From Lewinellaceae bacterium (lineage in GTDB: Bacteria > Bacteroidota > Bacteroidia > Chitinophagales > Saprospiraceae), in NCBI GenBank assembly GCA_020636005.1, contig JACJYR010000001.1, forward strand, positions 878,001 through 942,000: a stretch of 64,000 nt of DNA. Direction: 5' to 3'. Under the pieces are notes generated by a model that did no database searches, was not told the DNA's origin, and saw only the letters and a list, made by a program, of their open reading frames with translations. A program made the translations under genes and the position numbers. Position 1 is the stretch's first letter. The number at the start of each line of letters is the position of its first letter. Below are positions 18,358 to 27,466 of this stretch, piece after piece.

Positions 18358-19908
18358 GTGGAAAAGGAATTAATCATCAATTCTGCGCCTACGGAAGTGG
18401 AAATCGCCCTTCTGGAAGACACGAAGCTTGTGGAATTGCACCACCAAAAAACCAATAACAATTTCCTGGTTGGCGATATCTTCATTGGCAGGGTCATTAA
18501 GCTCATGCCTGGGCTGAACGCAGCCTTTGTGGATATTGGCCACAAAAAGGAGGCCTTCCTCCACTACACCGACCTCGGGCCAAAGCTCCGCTCCCTCATC
18601 AAATACGCCAACAGCGTCACGGCAGGCAGCCAGACGACCCATTCGCTGGACAATTTCAAAATCGAACCTGAAATCATCAAGACCGGGAAGATCGACCAGG
18701 TGCTTACCCGCCGGCAGCCCATCCTGGTGCAGATTTTAAAAGAACCCATTTCTACAAAAGGGCCGCGCCTCAGTTGCGAAATGACCATCCCAGGGCGTTT
18801 CCTGGTGCTGACCCCCTTCTCCGACGTGGTGGCTGTTTCCAAGAAAATAGCCAATGCAGAAGAACGCAAGCGCCTGAAAACCTTGATCGAAAGCATTAAG
18901 CCTAAAAACTTTGGCGTCATCGTGCGCACGGCCGCAGAAGGTAAAAAAGTGCAGGATCTGCACGAGGAACTTGCCTTGATGATGGACAAGTGGGAAGATA
19001 TTTTCAACCAACTGAAAAATGCCCGCCCACCGGCAAAGTTGTTGAGCGAACTCGACAAGACCAGCAGCATCCTGCGCGACATCCTCAACGACTCCTTCAA
19101 CCGCATCGTCGTCAACGACAAACAGATGCACCAAAATATCCGGCACTTCCTCAGCAACATCGCACCAGATAAACTGGATATCGTCTCCCTGCACACCAAG
19201 GGGAAGTCTATCTTCGAGACTTTTGGCGTCACACGGCAGATTAAATCCTCCTTCGGCAAAACGGCCACCATGAACAGCGGTGCCTACATCGTCATCGAAT
19301 CTACGGAGGCCATGCACGTGGTGGACGTGAACAGCGGCCACAAAATGAGCAGCAAAAACCAGGAAGACGCCGTCCTGCACGTCAATGTGGAAGCAGCCCA
19401 TGAAATTGCCCGCCAACTGCGGCTCCGGGACATCGGGGGGCTTATTATTGTTGATTTTATTGACATGCGCAACAACGATCACCGCAAAGAGCTTTTCCGG
19501 GTGATGCGCGAGGCCATGAAAAAAGACCGGGCACAACACACCATCCTGCCCCTGAGCAAGTTCGGACTGATGCAGATCACCCGGCAACGGGTGAGGCCGG
19601 AGGTGAAAATCAACACGGCAGAAGTCTGCCCCGCCTGCAACGGCACTGGCAAGATAAACCCATCCGTGCTTATCACCGATGATATCGAAAGGGATCTGAA
19701 ATTCATCCTGCAATCCAGCACAAAGGCAAAGCTCATCCTGAAAGTCCACCCTTTTGTGGAAGCTTTTCTGAAAAAAGGACTGCCCAACCTGCAGATGAAA
19801 TGGTTTGGCAGGTACTACAAATGGATCAAGATACAAGCTGAACCAAGCTATCAGTTGAACGAATACCGTTTTTTTAATGAAAACGAAGACGAAATCCGCT
19901 TGAATTGA
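18358..19908 (+). CDS. rng: ribonuclease E/G family protein
   Basis: 516 residues with a GTG start at 18358. An N-terminal S1 domain (LVGDIFIGRVIKLMPGLNAAFVDIG, about 38-62) is followed by the RNase E/G catalytic core with the metal-binding DVNSG (about 322-326) and DFIDMRN sequence (about 366-372), and the zinc-link motif CPACNGTGK (about 423-431). The large C-terminal scaffold of E. coli RNase E is lacking, so it is an RNase G/CafA-length enzyme. It cleaves single-stranded A/U-rich RNA 5' end dependently, for mRNA turnover and rRNA maturation. Confidence 0.95.
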   Translation: MEKELIINSAPTEVEIALLEDTKLVELHHQKTNNNFLVGDIFIGRVIKLMPGLNAAFVDIGHKKEAFLHYTDLGPKLRSLIKYANSVTAGSQTTHSLDNFKIEPEIIKTGKIDQVLTRRQPILVQILKEPISTKGPRLSCEMTIPGRFLVLTPFSDVVAVSKKIANAEERKRLKTLIESIKPKNFGVIVRTAAEGKKVQDLHEELALMMDKWEDIFNQLKNARPPAKLLSELDKTSSILRDILNDSFNRIVVNDKQMHQNIRHFLSNIAPDKLDIVSLHTKGKSIFETFGVTRQIKSSFGKTATMNSGAYIVIESTEAMHVVDVNSGHKMSSKNQEDAVLHVNVEAAHEIARQLRLRDIGGLIIVDFIDMRNNDHRKELFRVMREAMKKDRAQHTILPLSKFGLMQITRQRVRPEVKINTAEVCPACNGTGKINPSVLITDDIERDLKFILQSSTKAKLILKVHPFVEAFLKKGLPNLQMKWFGRYYKWIKIQAEPSYQLNEYRFFNENEDEIRLN

Positions 19909-19964
19909 GCGCTTGTAAATTGGCCGGGCATTTCACCAAAAAAGGGATGGATACAGAGTAGTAT

Positions 19965-21458
19965 TCATCCCTTTTCCATTAGCTCCAGCAGCGCCTGCTG
20001 GGTTTTCCTGCGCTTGTTCTTCCCTTCAATGATGGTCGGCGGGGCAGCCCTTTCCAGGCAGTTGGAAATAGAGCATCTTTCGCAGGTAGTGCTCACCTTC
20101 CGGATGCCGATGGCCGCGTCTTTCAGGAAACGGATGGTGCTGCCCGACTTCTCGTCTATCTGGATTCCGATAGTGATGCTGACATTTTTATCGGGCGTTG
20201 GGTACGACGGCCTCGCCAGGGTGAGGCAAAGGTACTCGTCTTTTGAATCGTGGTAAATTGAGCGCTGCGCCCCGGCCATGCCACCCGTAAACTTGCCCGA
20301 CTGCTGCATGTGGGCCAAATCTTCCAACAGGGAAATTGACAGCCAGCGCCTGCAATAATGCTCGGCGATGGCGTTTCCGTGTGGCTGGTGGCGGCGGTTA
20401 AGGTGCAGTTCCTTGTCAATTTTGAAATGCCCGGTAGCAGGTGTTTGGATAAAACGGAGCAGAAAAATATTTTCCAGGCCAAAAAAGCGGGGCAGCACGT
20501 TGGTCATCCGCTGGAAGAGCATTTCCGGCGATGCCTGGTATTTTCCAAGCAACCCGAGGAGGAATTCCCCGTCCCAGTGAGTGCGGTCAAAAAAACTTTC
20601 CATGTCTTTTACGAATGCCTCCCGGTTCATCAAAATAGCGGCAGAAAAGTAGCCCGCCTTAAAATGGTTCAGCACCTCCTCGAACGATTTGACCCGGAGC
20701 AGGCTGGCCGTATTGGCCCTTTCTTTTAATTGCAGATAATTGAAGCCCAGTTCTTTGCCAAATTGGAAGGCCTGCTGCATGTCGGTCAGGCGGCTGTTCA
20801 GCAGGAGCTTTTTGTGCGCTGGCAGAAAAACGGAGCGTATTTCAGCCAGTTCCGGGTAATGGGCCAGGCCGTTCTCCACAATGGTATAGCCATAAATTTT
20901 TTCGAGGAGCATTGACAATTGGCGAACCGGCACGAGGCCATTCAGCGGCAGGTTGTGCTTATTTGCAAATACCGCAGCAGACTGCTCTATCTCTTCAAAG
21001 TAATTATTGTTCAGTTCCAGGTAAGAGCGGAGCGCACCGAAGTAAAAATTTTCCTCGGCCAGGGCATAATTGCGGGAAATCTCCACCAGCGTAGAAATAA
21101 AAGCCCCCACCTTCAAGGGCGCATTGGCAATGATCTCCACTACTTTTGACAGCTCGATGTCGAACAGGTCCAGTGGCAGTTCGTTCAGGAAATTGGAGCT
21201 GAGCAGTTCTGCCACTGGCATCAGGTTTTTGCCCAGGTCGAGCGAAACCAACTCCTGCTCGCCAACGCCCAGGGCCTGGGCAATGGCCGCCAGCTTGTCC
21301 TCCCGTGGATACTTCTTGCCTTTTTCAATTTCATTGAGGTACGACAGCGACATGCCCGTCTGTTCCGACAAATCCTTGAAACTCAAGTTTCGGCCTTGCC
21401 GTAGTTGTTTAATTTTCAGGCCGAAAATAATCCGCTCATTCTGTGTCTTTTGCCCCAT
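19965..21458 (-). CDS. XRE regulator of the RamB/PrpR-like type
   Basis: About 497 residues from MGQKTQNERII; the 46 earlier codons in frame are outside the domain and upstream of the promoter box. Residues about 8-65 form a lambda-repressor helix-turn-helix (LSFKDLSEQTGMSLSYLNEIEKG). The middle is ImmA/IrrE-like, but the HELGH zinc site has become KELGF, so peptidase activity is lost. The C-terminus has CERCSISNCLERAAP, the Cys cluster that holds an Fe-S cluster in PrpR. Relatives control glyoxylate, propionate or fatty-acid genes by sensing acyl-CoA. It is divergent from the mevalonate-type genes, which it might control. Confidence 0.85.
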   Translation of the reverse strand: MGQKTQNERIIFGLKIKQLRQGRNLSFKDLSEQTGMSLSYLNEIEKGKKYPREDKLAAIAQALGVGEQELVSLDLGKNLMPVAELLSSNFLNELPLDLFDIELSKVVEIIANAPLKVGAFISTLVEISRNYALAEENFYFGALRSYLELNNNYFEEIEQSAAVFANKHNLPLNGLVPVRQLSMLLEKIYGYTIVENGLAHYPELAEIRSVFLPAHKKLLLNSRLTDMQQAFQFGKELGFNYLQLKERANTASLLRVKSFEEVLNHFKAGYFSAAILMNREAFVKDMESFFDRTHWDGEFLLGLLGKYQASPEMLFQRMTNVLPRFFGLENIFLLRFIQTPATGHFKIDKELHLNRRHQPHGNAIAEHYCRRWLSISLLEDLAHMQQSGKFTGGMAGAQRSIYHDSKDEYLCLTLARPSYPTPDKNVSITIGIQIDEKSGSTIRFLKDAAIGIRKVSTTCERCSISNCLERAAPPTIIEGKNKRRKTQQALLELMEKG

Positions 21459-21463
21459 GACGG

Positions 21464-21471
21464 CAAAGTTA
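21464..21471 (-). promoter_or_regulatory. -7 box before the XRE regulator
   Basis: TAACTTTG on the minus strand matches TAnnTTTG and ends 5 bases before the regulator's ATG (21458). No good TTTG was found at the proper distance upstream. If used, the mRNA would be leaderless. Confidence 0.45.
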
Positions 21472-21602
21472 GGTGTGCTGCTACGAAAATTCGCAGGAAT
21501 ATTACATCCATTCAAATCAGCGGAACAATCCAATGGAAAATATAGCTTCACTTTTCCAAAAACCTCTACAACCTTGCCAGCGCAAAACCATCGCATCGCA
21601 TC

Positions 21603-21636
21603 TTTGTTCCCCTTCCGTCAATTTCGCCTACCTTTG
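21603..21636 (+). promoter_or_regulatory. promoter for fni and the isoprenoid genes
   Basis: TTTG at 21603-21606, 22-base spacer, TACCTTTG at 21629-21636. It favours ATG 21662 as the fni start, because ATGs at 21644 and 21650 would fall at or right beside the expected transcription start. Confidence 0.6.
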
Positions 21637-21661
21637 ATTATCATTGCCGATGTTTGCAACA

Positions 21662-22711
21662 ATGGATAAACTCGAAAACACAACAGCACCCTGGCACGAC
21701 GACGACCCTACCGCTGCCGATCGCAAAAAAGACCACATCGAACTGGCCTTCCAATCGCAGGTGGGCAGGGCCGAGTTGGATGGGCGTTTTTACTATGAGC
21801 CCCTGCTCGGCGCCCACCCTGCCGACAACAGCCTTTCTCCCTTTTCCTTTTTGGGCAAAACCTTGAGAGCGCCCATTTGGGTGAGCAGCATGACCGGGGG
21901 CACCGAGTGGGCGCACACCATCAACCACAACCTGGCCCGTGCTTGCAGGGACTTCGGCATGGGCATGGGCCTGGGGTCGTGCCGCTCCCTGCTGTTCGGC
22001 GGCGAAACGCTGAAAGACTTTGACGTGCGCCACCTCATCGGCGACGACCTTCCCCTCTATGCCAACCTCGGCGTGGCGCAGGTGGAGCAACTGCTGGACA
22101 ACGGCGAGCTGTGGCGGGCGTCACGACTGCTCGACAAGTTGAAGGCCGATGGCCTCATCATCCATGTAAACCCCCTGCAAGAGTGGCTGCAACCGGAGGG
22201 CGACCGTTTCAAAAAACCACCCATCGAAACGATTGCCGCTTTATTAGAAAAAACAGACATTCCGCTGATAGTCAAGGAGGTAGGCCAGGGCATGGGCTAC
22301 GAAAGCCTGAAGGCCCTTTTCCAACTGCCCCTCCAGGCAGTGGACTTTGCGGCCAGCGGCGGCACCAACTTCGCCAAGCTGGAACTGCTGCGCAGCGACC
22401 CCGTCAACCAGGAAATTTTTTCCCAGCTCGCCCAGGTCGGCCACACAGCAGAAGAAATGGTACATTTGACCAACCAGCTAAAAGCCGAATTGGGCAGCGG
22501 CATGCAATGCCGTCAGGTCATCATCTCCGGCGGCGTCCGCAGCTTTCTGGACGGCTATCATTTAATGAACAAACTGGAACTGCCCAGTGTATATGGCCAG
22601 GCATCCGGGTTTTTAAAACATGCCAGGGGCAGCTACAAGGAACTGTACGACTACGTCGAGGCACAGGTGCAAGGTTTGGCGCTGGCGAAGGCGTATTTAA
22701 GGGTGAAATAG
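21662..22711 (+). CDS. fni: type 2 isopentenyl-diphosphate delta-isomerase
   Basis: About 349 residues. Family marks are RKKDHIELAFQSQ near the start, the FMN-contacting SSMTGGTEWAH and MGLGSCRS, HVNPLQEWLQPEGDRF (the IPP-binding region with catalytic Gln), IVKEVGQGM and DFAASGGTNFAKLE. The enzyme interconverts IPP and DMAPP using reduced FMN. It is followed at 6 bases by HMG-CoA reductase and then a GHMP kinase, so the three form an isoprenoid operon. Upstream in-frame ATGs at 21644 and 21650 are less likely given the promoter position. Confidence 0.95.
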   Translation: MDKLENTTAPWHDDDPTAADRKKDHIELAFQSQVGRAELDGRFYYEPLLGAHPADNSLSPFSFLGKTLRAPIWVSSMTGGTEWAHTINHNLARACRDFGMGMGLGSCRSLLFGGETLKDFDVRHLIGDDLPLYANLGVAQVEQLLDNGELWRASRLLDKLKADGLIIHVNPLQEWLQPEGDRFKKPPIETIAALLEKTDIPLIVKEVGQGMGYESLKALFQLPLQAVDFAASGGTNFAKLELLRSDPVNQEIFSQLAQVGHTAEEMVHLTNQLKAELGSGMQCRQVIISGGVRSFLDGYHLMNKLELPSVYGQASGFLKHARGSYKELYDYVEAQVQGLALAKAYLRVK

Positions 22712-22717
22712 ATTGAA

Positions 22718-24067
22718 ATGAGCGACATTAAAACCATTTCCGGTTTTTCAAAACTGTCCAAATCGGACAAGATCAAGTGGGTCGTAAAGCATTTTTACAA
22801 AGATCCCGAACAGGTCATGCAGGAACTGATGAGTTGGTGGCACCGCGACGAAGAACAGCAAAAACTGCTGGACGGCTTCAGCGAAAACACCATCAGCAAC
22901 TTCCCGATGCCCTTCGGCATCGCACCTAATTTCCTCATCAACGGCAAGGCCTACGCCGTCCCGATGGTCATCGAGGAAAGCTCCGTGGTGGCCGCAGCCT
23001 CCAGCGCCGCCAAATACTGGATGGACAGGGGGGGCTTCCATGCGCAAGTGCTCGGCATGAAAAAAGTCGGCCAGGTACATTTTACCTGGAAAGGCGAGAT
23101 GCGCAAGCTGGAAAGCGTTTTTGAAGAACTAAAAACCGAACTGAGAAAAGACGCCGCTCCTATCACCGCCAATATGGAAAAACGGGGCGGCGGCGTCCTC
23201 GACATTGAACTTGTCAATTTCGCCCACCTCGAAGAAGGCTACTACCAACTAAAAGTGACCTTCGACACCTGCGACAGCATGGGCGCAAATTTCATCAACT
23301 CCGCGCTGGAGTCCTTTGCGAAAACACTGGACAGGTTCATTTCCGACCACCCCATTTTTGATGAAGGCGTGGAACGGGATATCTCCATCATCATGTCCAT
23401 CCTTTCCAACTATACCCCGGAATGCCTCGTGCGGGCCTGGGTGGAATGCCCCGTGGAAAACCTTGGCCCCTTCAGCAGCGGGCTGGACGCAGCCCTGCTG
23501 GCTGAAAAATTCAGGAAGGCAGTGCGCATCGCCCACCTCGACCCCCACAGGGCTGCCACCCACAACAAGGGAATCTTCAACGGTATTGATGCCGTGGTGC
23601 TGGCCACGGCCAACGACTTCCGGGCCGTGGAAGCCTGCGGGCATACCTACGCCGCCCGCGATGGGCAGTACCGAAGCCTCAGCCAGTGTACCGTCGAAAA
23701 TGGCCTGTTCCGCTTTTGGCTAGACATCCCCCTCGCACTCGGCACGGTCGGGGGGCTGACCAAGCTCCACCCCATTGCAAAACACTCCCTTGAACTTCTC
23801 GGCCACCCCACGGCCGAAGAACTAATGATGATAGTGGCTTCTGTTGGCCTGGCCCAGAATTTTGCGGCAGTACGCTCGCTTGTGACCACCGGCATACAAC
23901 AAGGCCACATGAAAATGCACCTGGCCAACATACTCAACCACCTCGGTGCGAAAGGGCAGGAGGTCGAAAAGGCAATGGCATATTTCGATGGAAAGGTGAT
24001 TTCCTTCACGGGCGTTCGGGAGTTTTTGGAAACCCTACGCCAAAAACAAGCGGCAAAAGTGGTATGA
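22718..24067 (+). CDS. mvaA: hydroxymethylglutaryl-CoA reductase, class II-like
   Basis: 449 residues. ENTISNFPMPFGIAPNFLING (about 55-75) followed by VPMVIEESSVVAAAS carries the catalytic Glu; NGIDAVVLATANDFRAVEA carries the Lys-equivalent/NAD(P)H region; and QQGHMKMHLANI has the catalytic His. Spacing fits class II bacterial enzymes. It produces mevalonate from HMG-CoA when working biosynthetically, which the flanking fni and GHMP kinase support. It starts 6 bases after fni and its stop overlaps the next start in ATGA. Confidence 0.95.
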   Translation: MSDIKTISGFSKLSKSDKIKWVVKHFYKDPEQVMQELMSWWHRDEEQQKLLDGFSENTISNFPMPFGIAPNFLINGKAYAVPMVIEESSVVAAASSAAKYWMDRGGFHAQVLGMKKVGQVHFTWKGEMRKLESVFEELKTELRKDAAPITANMEKRGGGVLDIELVNFAHLEEGYYQLKVTFDTCDSMGANFINSALESFAKTLDRFISDHPIFDEGVERDISIIMSILSNYTPECLVRAWVECPVENLGPFSSGLDAALLAEKFRKAVRIAHLDPHRAATHNKGIFNGIDAVVLATANDFRAVEACGHTYAARDGQYRSLSQCTVENGLFRFWLDIPLALGTVGGLTKLHPIAKHSLELLGHPTAEELMMIVASVGLAQNFAAVRSLVTTGIQQGHMKMHLANILNHLGAKGQEVEKAMAYFDGKVISFTGVREFLETLRQKQAAKVV

Positions 24068-24984
24068 ATCAGACTTTTCATGCCCACGGGAAACTCCTCC
24101 TCACGGGCGAGTACTTTGTGCTGGATGGTGCGCTGGCACTGGCGCTGCCTGTAAAACTGGGCCAATCGCTGACCGTTTCGACGAAGGTTTATCCCAAAAA
24201 TGAATTGCGTTGGCAAAGCCTGGATCATACAGGAACCTGCTGGTTTGAGGCAGTTTTTCTCCCAAAAACTTTTGAATGCCGACATTCCTCTGATGAGGTG
24301 GTGGCTGACCGTTTGCAAAAAATATTTGCCCAGGCAAAGGTTCTCAACCCTGAACTAACAACCAACTATTTAGAACTTACAACCGCTTTAAGCTTCCCTC
24401 GTGAATGGGGCCTTGGCACCAGTTCAACCCTGGTATATCTGATAGCAAAGTGGGCACAGGTAGATGCGTTTGAACTTCAGTTCCGCACATTTGGCGGATC
24501 GGGCTACGATATTGCCTGTGCCGGTGCCGAAGGCCCCGTCCTGTACCGGCTGGAAAATGGCAGGCCTGCCGTGGAGCGGTGCAGCTTCAAGCCCGCTTTT
24601 TCCCAACATCTCTATTTCGTTTATTTGGGTAAAAAACAAGACAGCCGGGAAGGCATCGCAAGGTACAGACGGCAAGGGGGCACCGGCAGGCAAGCCGACA
24701 TTGCCAACGCAACAGCACTGACCAGGCGCATGGCAACATCTGGCAACTTGGCAGATTTCGAAAAAGTTGTCCGGGAACATGAAAACCTCATTTCGCAGGC
24801 TTTGGATATTAAAAGAGCCAAATCGTTGTATTTCAGTGATTTTTGGGGAGAAATAAAATCGCTCGGTGCCTGGGGGGGCGACTTTGTGCTGGCCACTAGC
24901 GAGCAGCCGGAGGACGAAACCCGGCGCTATTTCAACGAAAAGGGCCACAGCGTGTTTTTGCCGTATGACGAATTGGTTTTATGA
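24064..24984 (+). CDS. GYDIA-family GHMP kinase
   Basis: 306 residues. AHGKLLLTGEYFVLDG is the N-terminal GHMP substrate motif, REWGLGTSSTLVY is the ATP-binding GLGSS-like loop, and GGSGYDIACAG is the name-giving GYDIA motif. The start overlaps mvaA by 4 bases. In Bacteroidota these kinases stand in for phosphomevalonate or mevalonate-diphosphate steps of the mevalonate pathway; which phosphorylation this one performs cannot be read from sequence. Context strongly supports an isoprenoid role. Confidence 0.9.
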   Translation: MNQTFHAHGKLLLTGEYFVLDGALALALPVKLGQSLTVSTKVYPKNELRWQSLDHTGTCWFEAVFLPKTFECRHSSDEVVADRLQKIFAQAKVLNPELTTNYLELTTALSFPREWGLGTSSTLVYLIAKWAQVDAFELQFRTFGGSGYDIACAGAEGPVLYRLENGRPAVERCSFKPAFSQHLYFVYLGKKQDSREGIARYRRQGGTGRQADIANATALTRRMATSGNLADFEKVVREHENLISQALDIKRAKSLYFSDFWGEIKSLGAWGGDFVLATSEQPEDETRRYFNEKGHSVFLPYDELVL

Positions 24985-25044
24985 CAGCAATAAACCGTTC
25001 AGCACTGCACAAAAAGATTTGTTTGACCGTAAAATGCTTTAAAA

Positions 25045-25791
25045 ATGCCCACCAAATGGTACGATAGCAAAGTCATCCGCATCAAGGACGAAACGCCCAC
25101 TACGAAGCGGTTTTGGCTAAAAATAGAAGACGAAGAAATTTTTGATTTCAAGGCCGGGCAGTTTGTTACGATGGACTTGCCCATCGGCGACAAACGGCGG
25201 GATCGCTGGCGCAGCTACTCCATCGCCAACCCGCCTGACAGAACGAACGTGCTGGAATTCTGCATCGTACACCTGGATGGGGGCACGGCCACGGAATACC
25301 TTTTCAACGAACTGGAATTGGGCGGCACCGTCCGCTTCAAAGGGCCGGACGGCGGATTTGTTTTGCCGGAAAACATCAAAAACGATCTCGTCTTTGTCTG
25401 CACGGGTACGGGCGTTGCGCCTTTCCGAAGCATGATTTTAGACCTGCAGAACCAAGGCAAACCGCACCAAAACATTCACCTGATATTCGGCACCCGCCGC
25501 CACGACGGCATATTGTACCAACAGGAATTTGAGCAACTGCTGGAAAAAATGCCGGGGTTCCGCTACTCGGTCGCACTTTCCAGGGAAGATAAAGTGGAGA
25601 AGAATGGCTATTTGTTCGACATCAGCAAAGGATATGTGCATCCGGTTTATATGGCCGATTACAAAAACCTCCGCCCTGACATCGAATTCTACCTCTGCGG
25701 ATGGACACAGATGGTGGACGAGGCAGTAGCCAACCTCATTGTAAAAATGGGCTACGATCGCACCCAGGTTAAATACGAACTGTACGGTTGA
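25045..25791 (+). CDS. FAD/NAD(P)-binding oxidoreductase of the ferredoxin reductase family
   Basis: 248 residues. FAD domain: RWRSYSIANPP gives the RxYS flavin motif and GTATEYLFNELELGGTVRFKGPDGGF follows. NAD(P) domain: VFVCTGTGVAPFRSMI is the nucleotide loop, with FGTRRHDGILYQQEF and the C-terminal YLCGWTQMVDEA. No iron-sulfur motif is present. It transfers electrons between NAD(P)H and ferredoxin or flavodoxin. It might feed the reduced flavin or radical SAM enzymes nearby, but this is inference. Confidence 0.88.
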   Translation: MPTKWYDSKVIRIKDETPTTKRFWLKIEDEEIFDFKAGQFVTMDLPIGDKRRDRWRSYSIANPPDRTNVLEFCIVHLDGGTATEYLFNELELGGTVRFKGPDGGFVLPENIKNDLVFVCTGTGVAPFRSMILDLQNQGKPHQNIHLIFGTRRHDGILYQQEFEQLLEKMPGFRYSVALSREDKVEKNGYLFDISKGYVHPVYMADYKNLRPDIEFYLCGWTQMVDEAVANLIVKMGYDRTQVKYELYG

Positions 25792-25911
25792 TAAACTGCA
25801 ATCATTTTTTTCTGTTACTTTTGTGGATTGAATCTAAATAAGCATTGGCTGTTAGCATTTGGCCAGCATTTTAGCCAATAGCCAGCAGCCAAAAACCAAA
25901 AGCAATACAAT

Positions 25912-26520
25912 ATGAATACTGCAACCGCATCCCCAGTGATGTTATATACCGAACAGACCCCTAATCCGGAATCGTTGAAATTTGTAACGAACCGGATGCT
26001 GTACCGGGGGACAGCTGATTTTAAGGACGAGGCCTTGGCGCGTGATTGGTCTGCGCTGGCCAGTGGGCTTTTTGATCAACCCTACGTCAAAAGTGTTTAC
26101 ATCACCAATAATTTCGTCACTATCACCAAGGAATTCAACTACGAGTGGGCAGACATTATGCTTCGCCTGAAGGATTTCATCAAAAAACACATCGAAGACG
26201 GCGGTGAGATTATCAAGGAAGGTTTTGCAGAAGAAATGGAAAGGATGCAGGCCGACCATGTTGCCGAACAGTTTTCCGGCGAGGACGGCGAAACGGCCCT
26301 GCGCATCAAAGAACTGATTGATACTTATGTAAAACCAGCCGTGGAGATGGACGGCGGCAATATCGAATTCAAAGCCTATGACAAAGGGACGGTGTACGTG
26401 ACCATGCAGGGTTCGTGCAGTGGCTGCCCTTCCTCAACGGTGACACTGAAAGCAGGCATCGAAGGCATGTTGAAGCGAATGGTGCCGGAGGTACAGGAAG
26501 TTGTGCAGGAAATGGCATAG
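25912..26520 (+). CDS. Nfu-type iron-sulfur cluster carrier (NifU family)
   Basis: 202 residues. The N-terminal Nfu_N domain starts with MLYTEQTPNPESLKFVTNRM (about 10-30), and the C-terminal NifU-like domain has IDTYVKPAVEMDGGNIEFKAY and the cluster-binding CSGC (about 172-175). These proteins bind a [4Fe-4S] cluster between two subunits and hand it to client enzymes. The upstream 120 bases hold TACTTTTG (25816-25823), a possible -7 box, and a stretch of repeated TTAGCCAATAGCCAGCAGCC words. A strong symmetrical terminator follows. Confidence 0.93.
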   Translation: MNTATASPVMLYTEQTPNPESLKFVTNRMLYRGTADFKDEALARDWSALASGLFDQPYVKSVYITNNFVTITKEFNYEWADIMLRLKDFIKKHIEDGGEIIKEGFAEEMERMQADHVAEQFSGEDGETALRIKELIDTYVKPAVEMDGGNIEFKAYDKGTVYVTMQGSCSGCPSSTVTLKAGIEGMLKRMVPEVQEVVQEMA

Positions 26521-26534
26521 CTATTCCCAGCCTC

Positions 26535-26588
26535 CCGTAAAAAACAAAGGGCCTGCACGTGCACGTGCAGGCCCTTTGTTTTTTACGG
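26535..26588. terminator. 54-bp perfect palindrome, bidirectional terminator
   Basis: The 54 bases are identical to their own reverse complement. The GC core GGGCCTGCACGTG is flanked by ACAAA and A6/T6 tracts, so both strands form a hairpin followed by a T-run. It sits between the convergent nfu and beta-barrel genes and should end both transcripts. Confidence 0.92.
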
Positions 26589-26599
26589 CCCAGGTTCGC

Positions 26600-27466
26600 T
26601 CAAAAAGAAAACCCAATAGAAGCCTGGATGGAAAAGTTCCTGTCTTTTTGCTCTTGGGAGATGAATTGCCCGTTGGCATCTTTTTTCACCAGGGATACGT
26701 CAGCCTTGTTCTTGGTAATATCAGACAAGCCATAATTTACCCTGCCCGAAATAAAAAGGCCCTTGTTGAAGTAAAGCGACAAGCCGCCAATTAGGCCCAG
26801 GTCAACGGTTTTGAAAAGGTTTCCCCTGTCCTTGTCAAATTCGGCATAAGCCCCGGCGCGGTCAAGCGTGGCTACCTCAAAATTGTTATTGATTTGGATG
26901 AACTCGCCGGAAGGGGTTACACCGCCGGGGTCGTCGGTATAGTAGTTAAAGTCGAGGCTATAGTCCACGGCCGGTATGCTGGTATCATCCGGGGTGTATT
27001 TCAAATCACCCACGGCGGCGGAAGAAACAAGGAAGCCGATATTTCCACCAGCGAACAGCTCCAACCATTGAAGGGGCCTGTAGTACCCCATCACCGGAAT
27101 GTCGATATAAGCATTGGTCACATTCAGCCGCATATCCCTTTTGCCGGGGACTTCCAGTGTAAGGCTATCAGTGGAAATAAATTGATAGTAGGAGGGCCCG
27201 TCGAAGCGCTGCCTGCCTCCTTTTTGGGAGAAAAGGAGTTCAGCCCGCAGGCCCATCAATTCGGTCGCCTTCCAGGTAAAAATGGCGCCCACGTGAAATC
27301 CGGTGTTGCCGGTGAACGATTCCAGGTCTTTGCCGGATGCGTCTTGTTCACTGTCCGAATTGAAGGAGTTGAAATTGAGGCCAGCCTTGAAGCCGTAACC
27401 AATTTCCTGGGAAAAAACAGTGGTTGAAAGGCAAAAGACAAAGGTAAAAGCAAGGAATCGCATCAT
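26600..27466 (-). CDS. outer membrane beta-barrel protein (PorT-like family)
   Basis: About 288 residues from MMRFLAFTFVFCLSTTVFSQ, a clear signal peptide; the 48 codons before it in frame have no export signal. The mature part alternates hydrophobic and polar residues as in an 8-10 strand barrel and starts EIGYGFKAGLNFNSF, the typical beginning of the Bacteroidota OMP_b-brl_2 family. The chain ends in FSIQASIGFSF with a C-terminal Phe, as expected for BAM substrates. Precise function unknown. Confidence 0.85.
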   Translation of the reverse strand: MMRFLAFTFVFCLSTTVFSQEIGYGFKAGLNFNSFNSDSEQDASGKDLESFTGNTGFHVGAIFTWKATELMGLRAELLFSQKGGRQRFDGPSYYQFISTDSLTLEVPGKRDMRLNVTNAYIDIPVMGYYRPLQWLELFAGGNIGFLVSSAAVGDLKYTPDDTSIPAVDYSLDFNYYTDDPGGVTPSGEFIQINNNFEVATLDRAGAYAEFDKDRGNLFKTVDLGLIGGLSLYFNKGLFISGRVNYGLSDITKNKADVSLVKKDANGQFISQEQKDRNFSIQASIGFSF

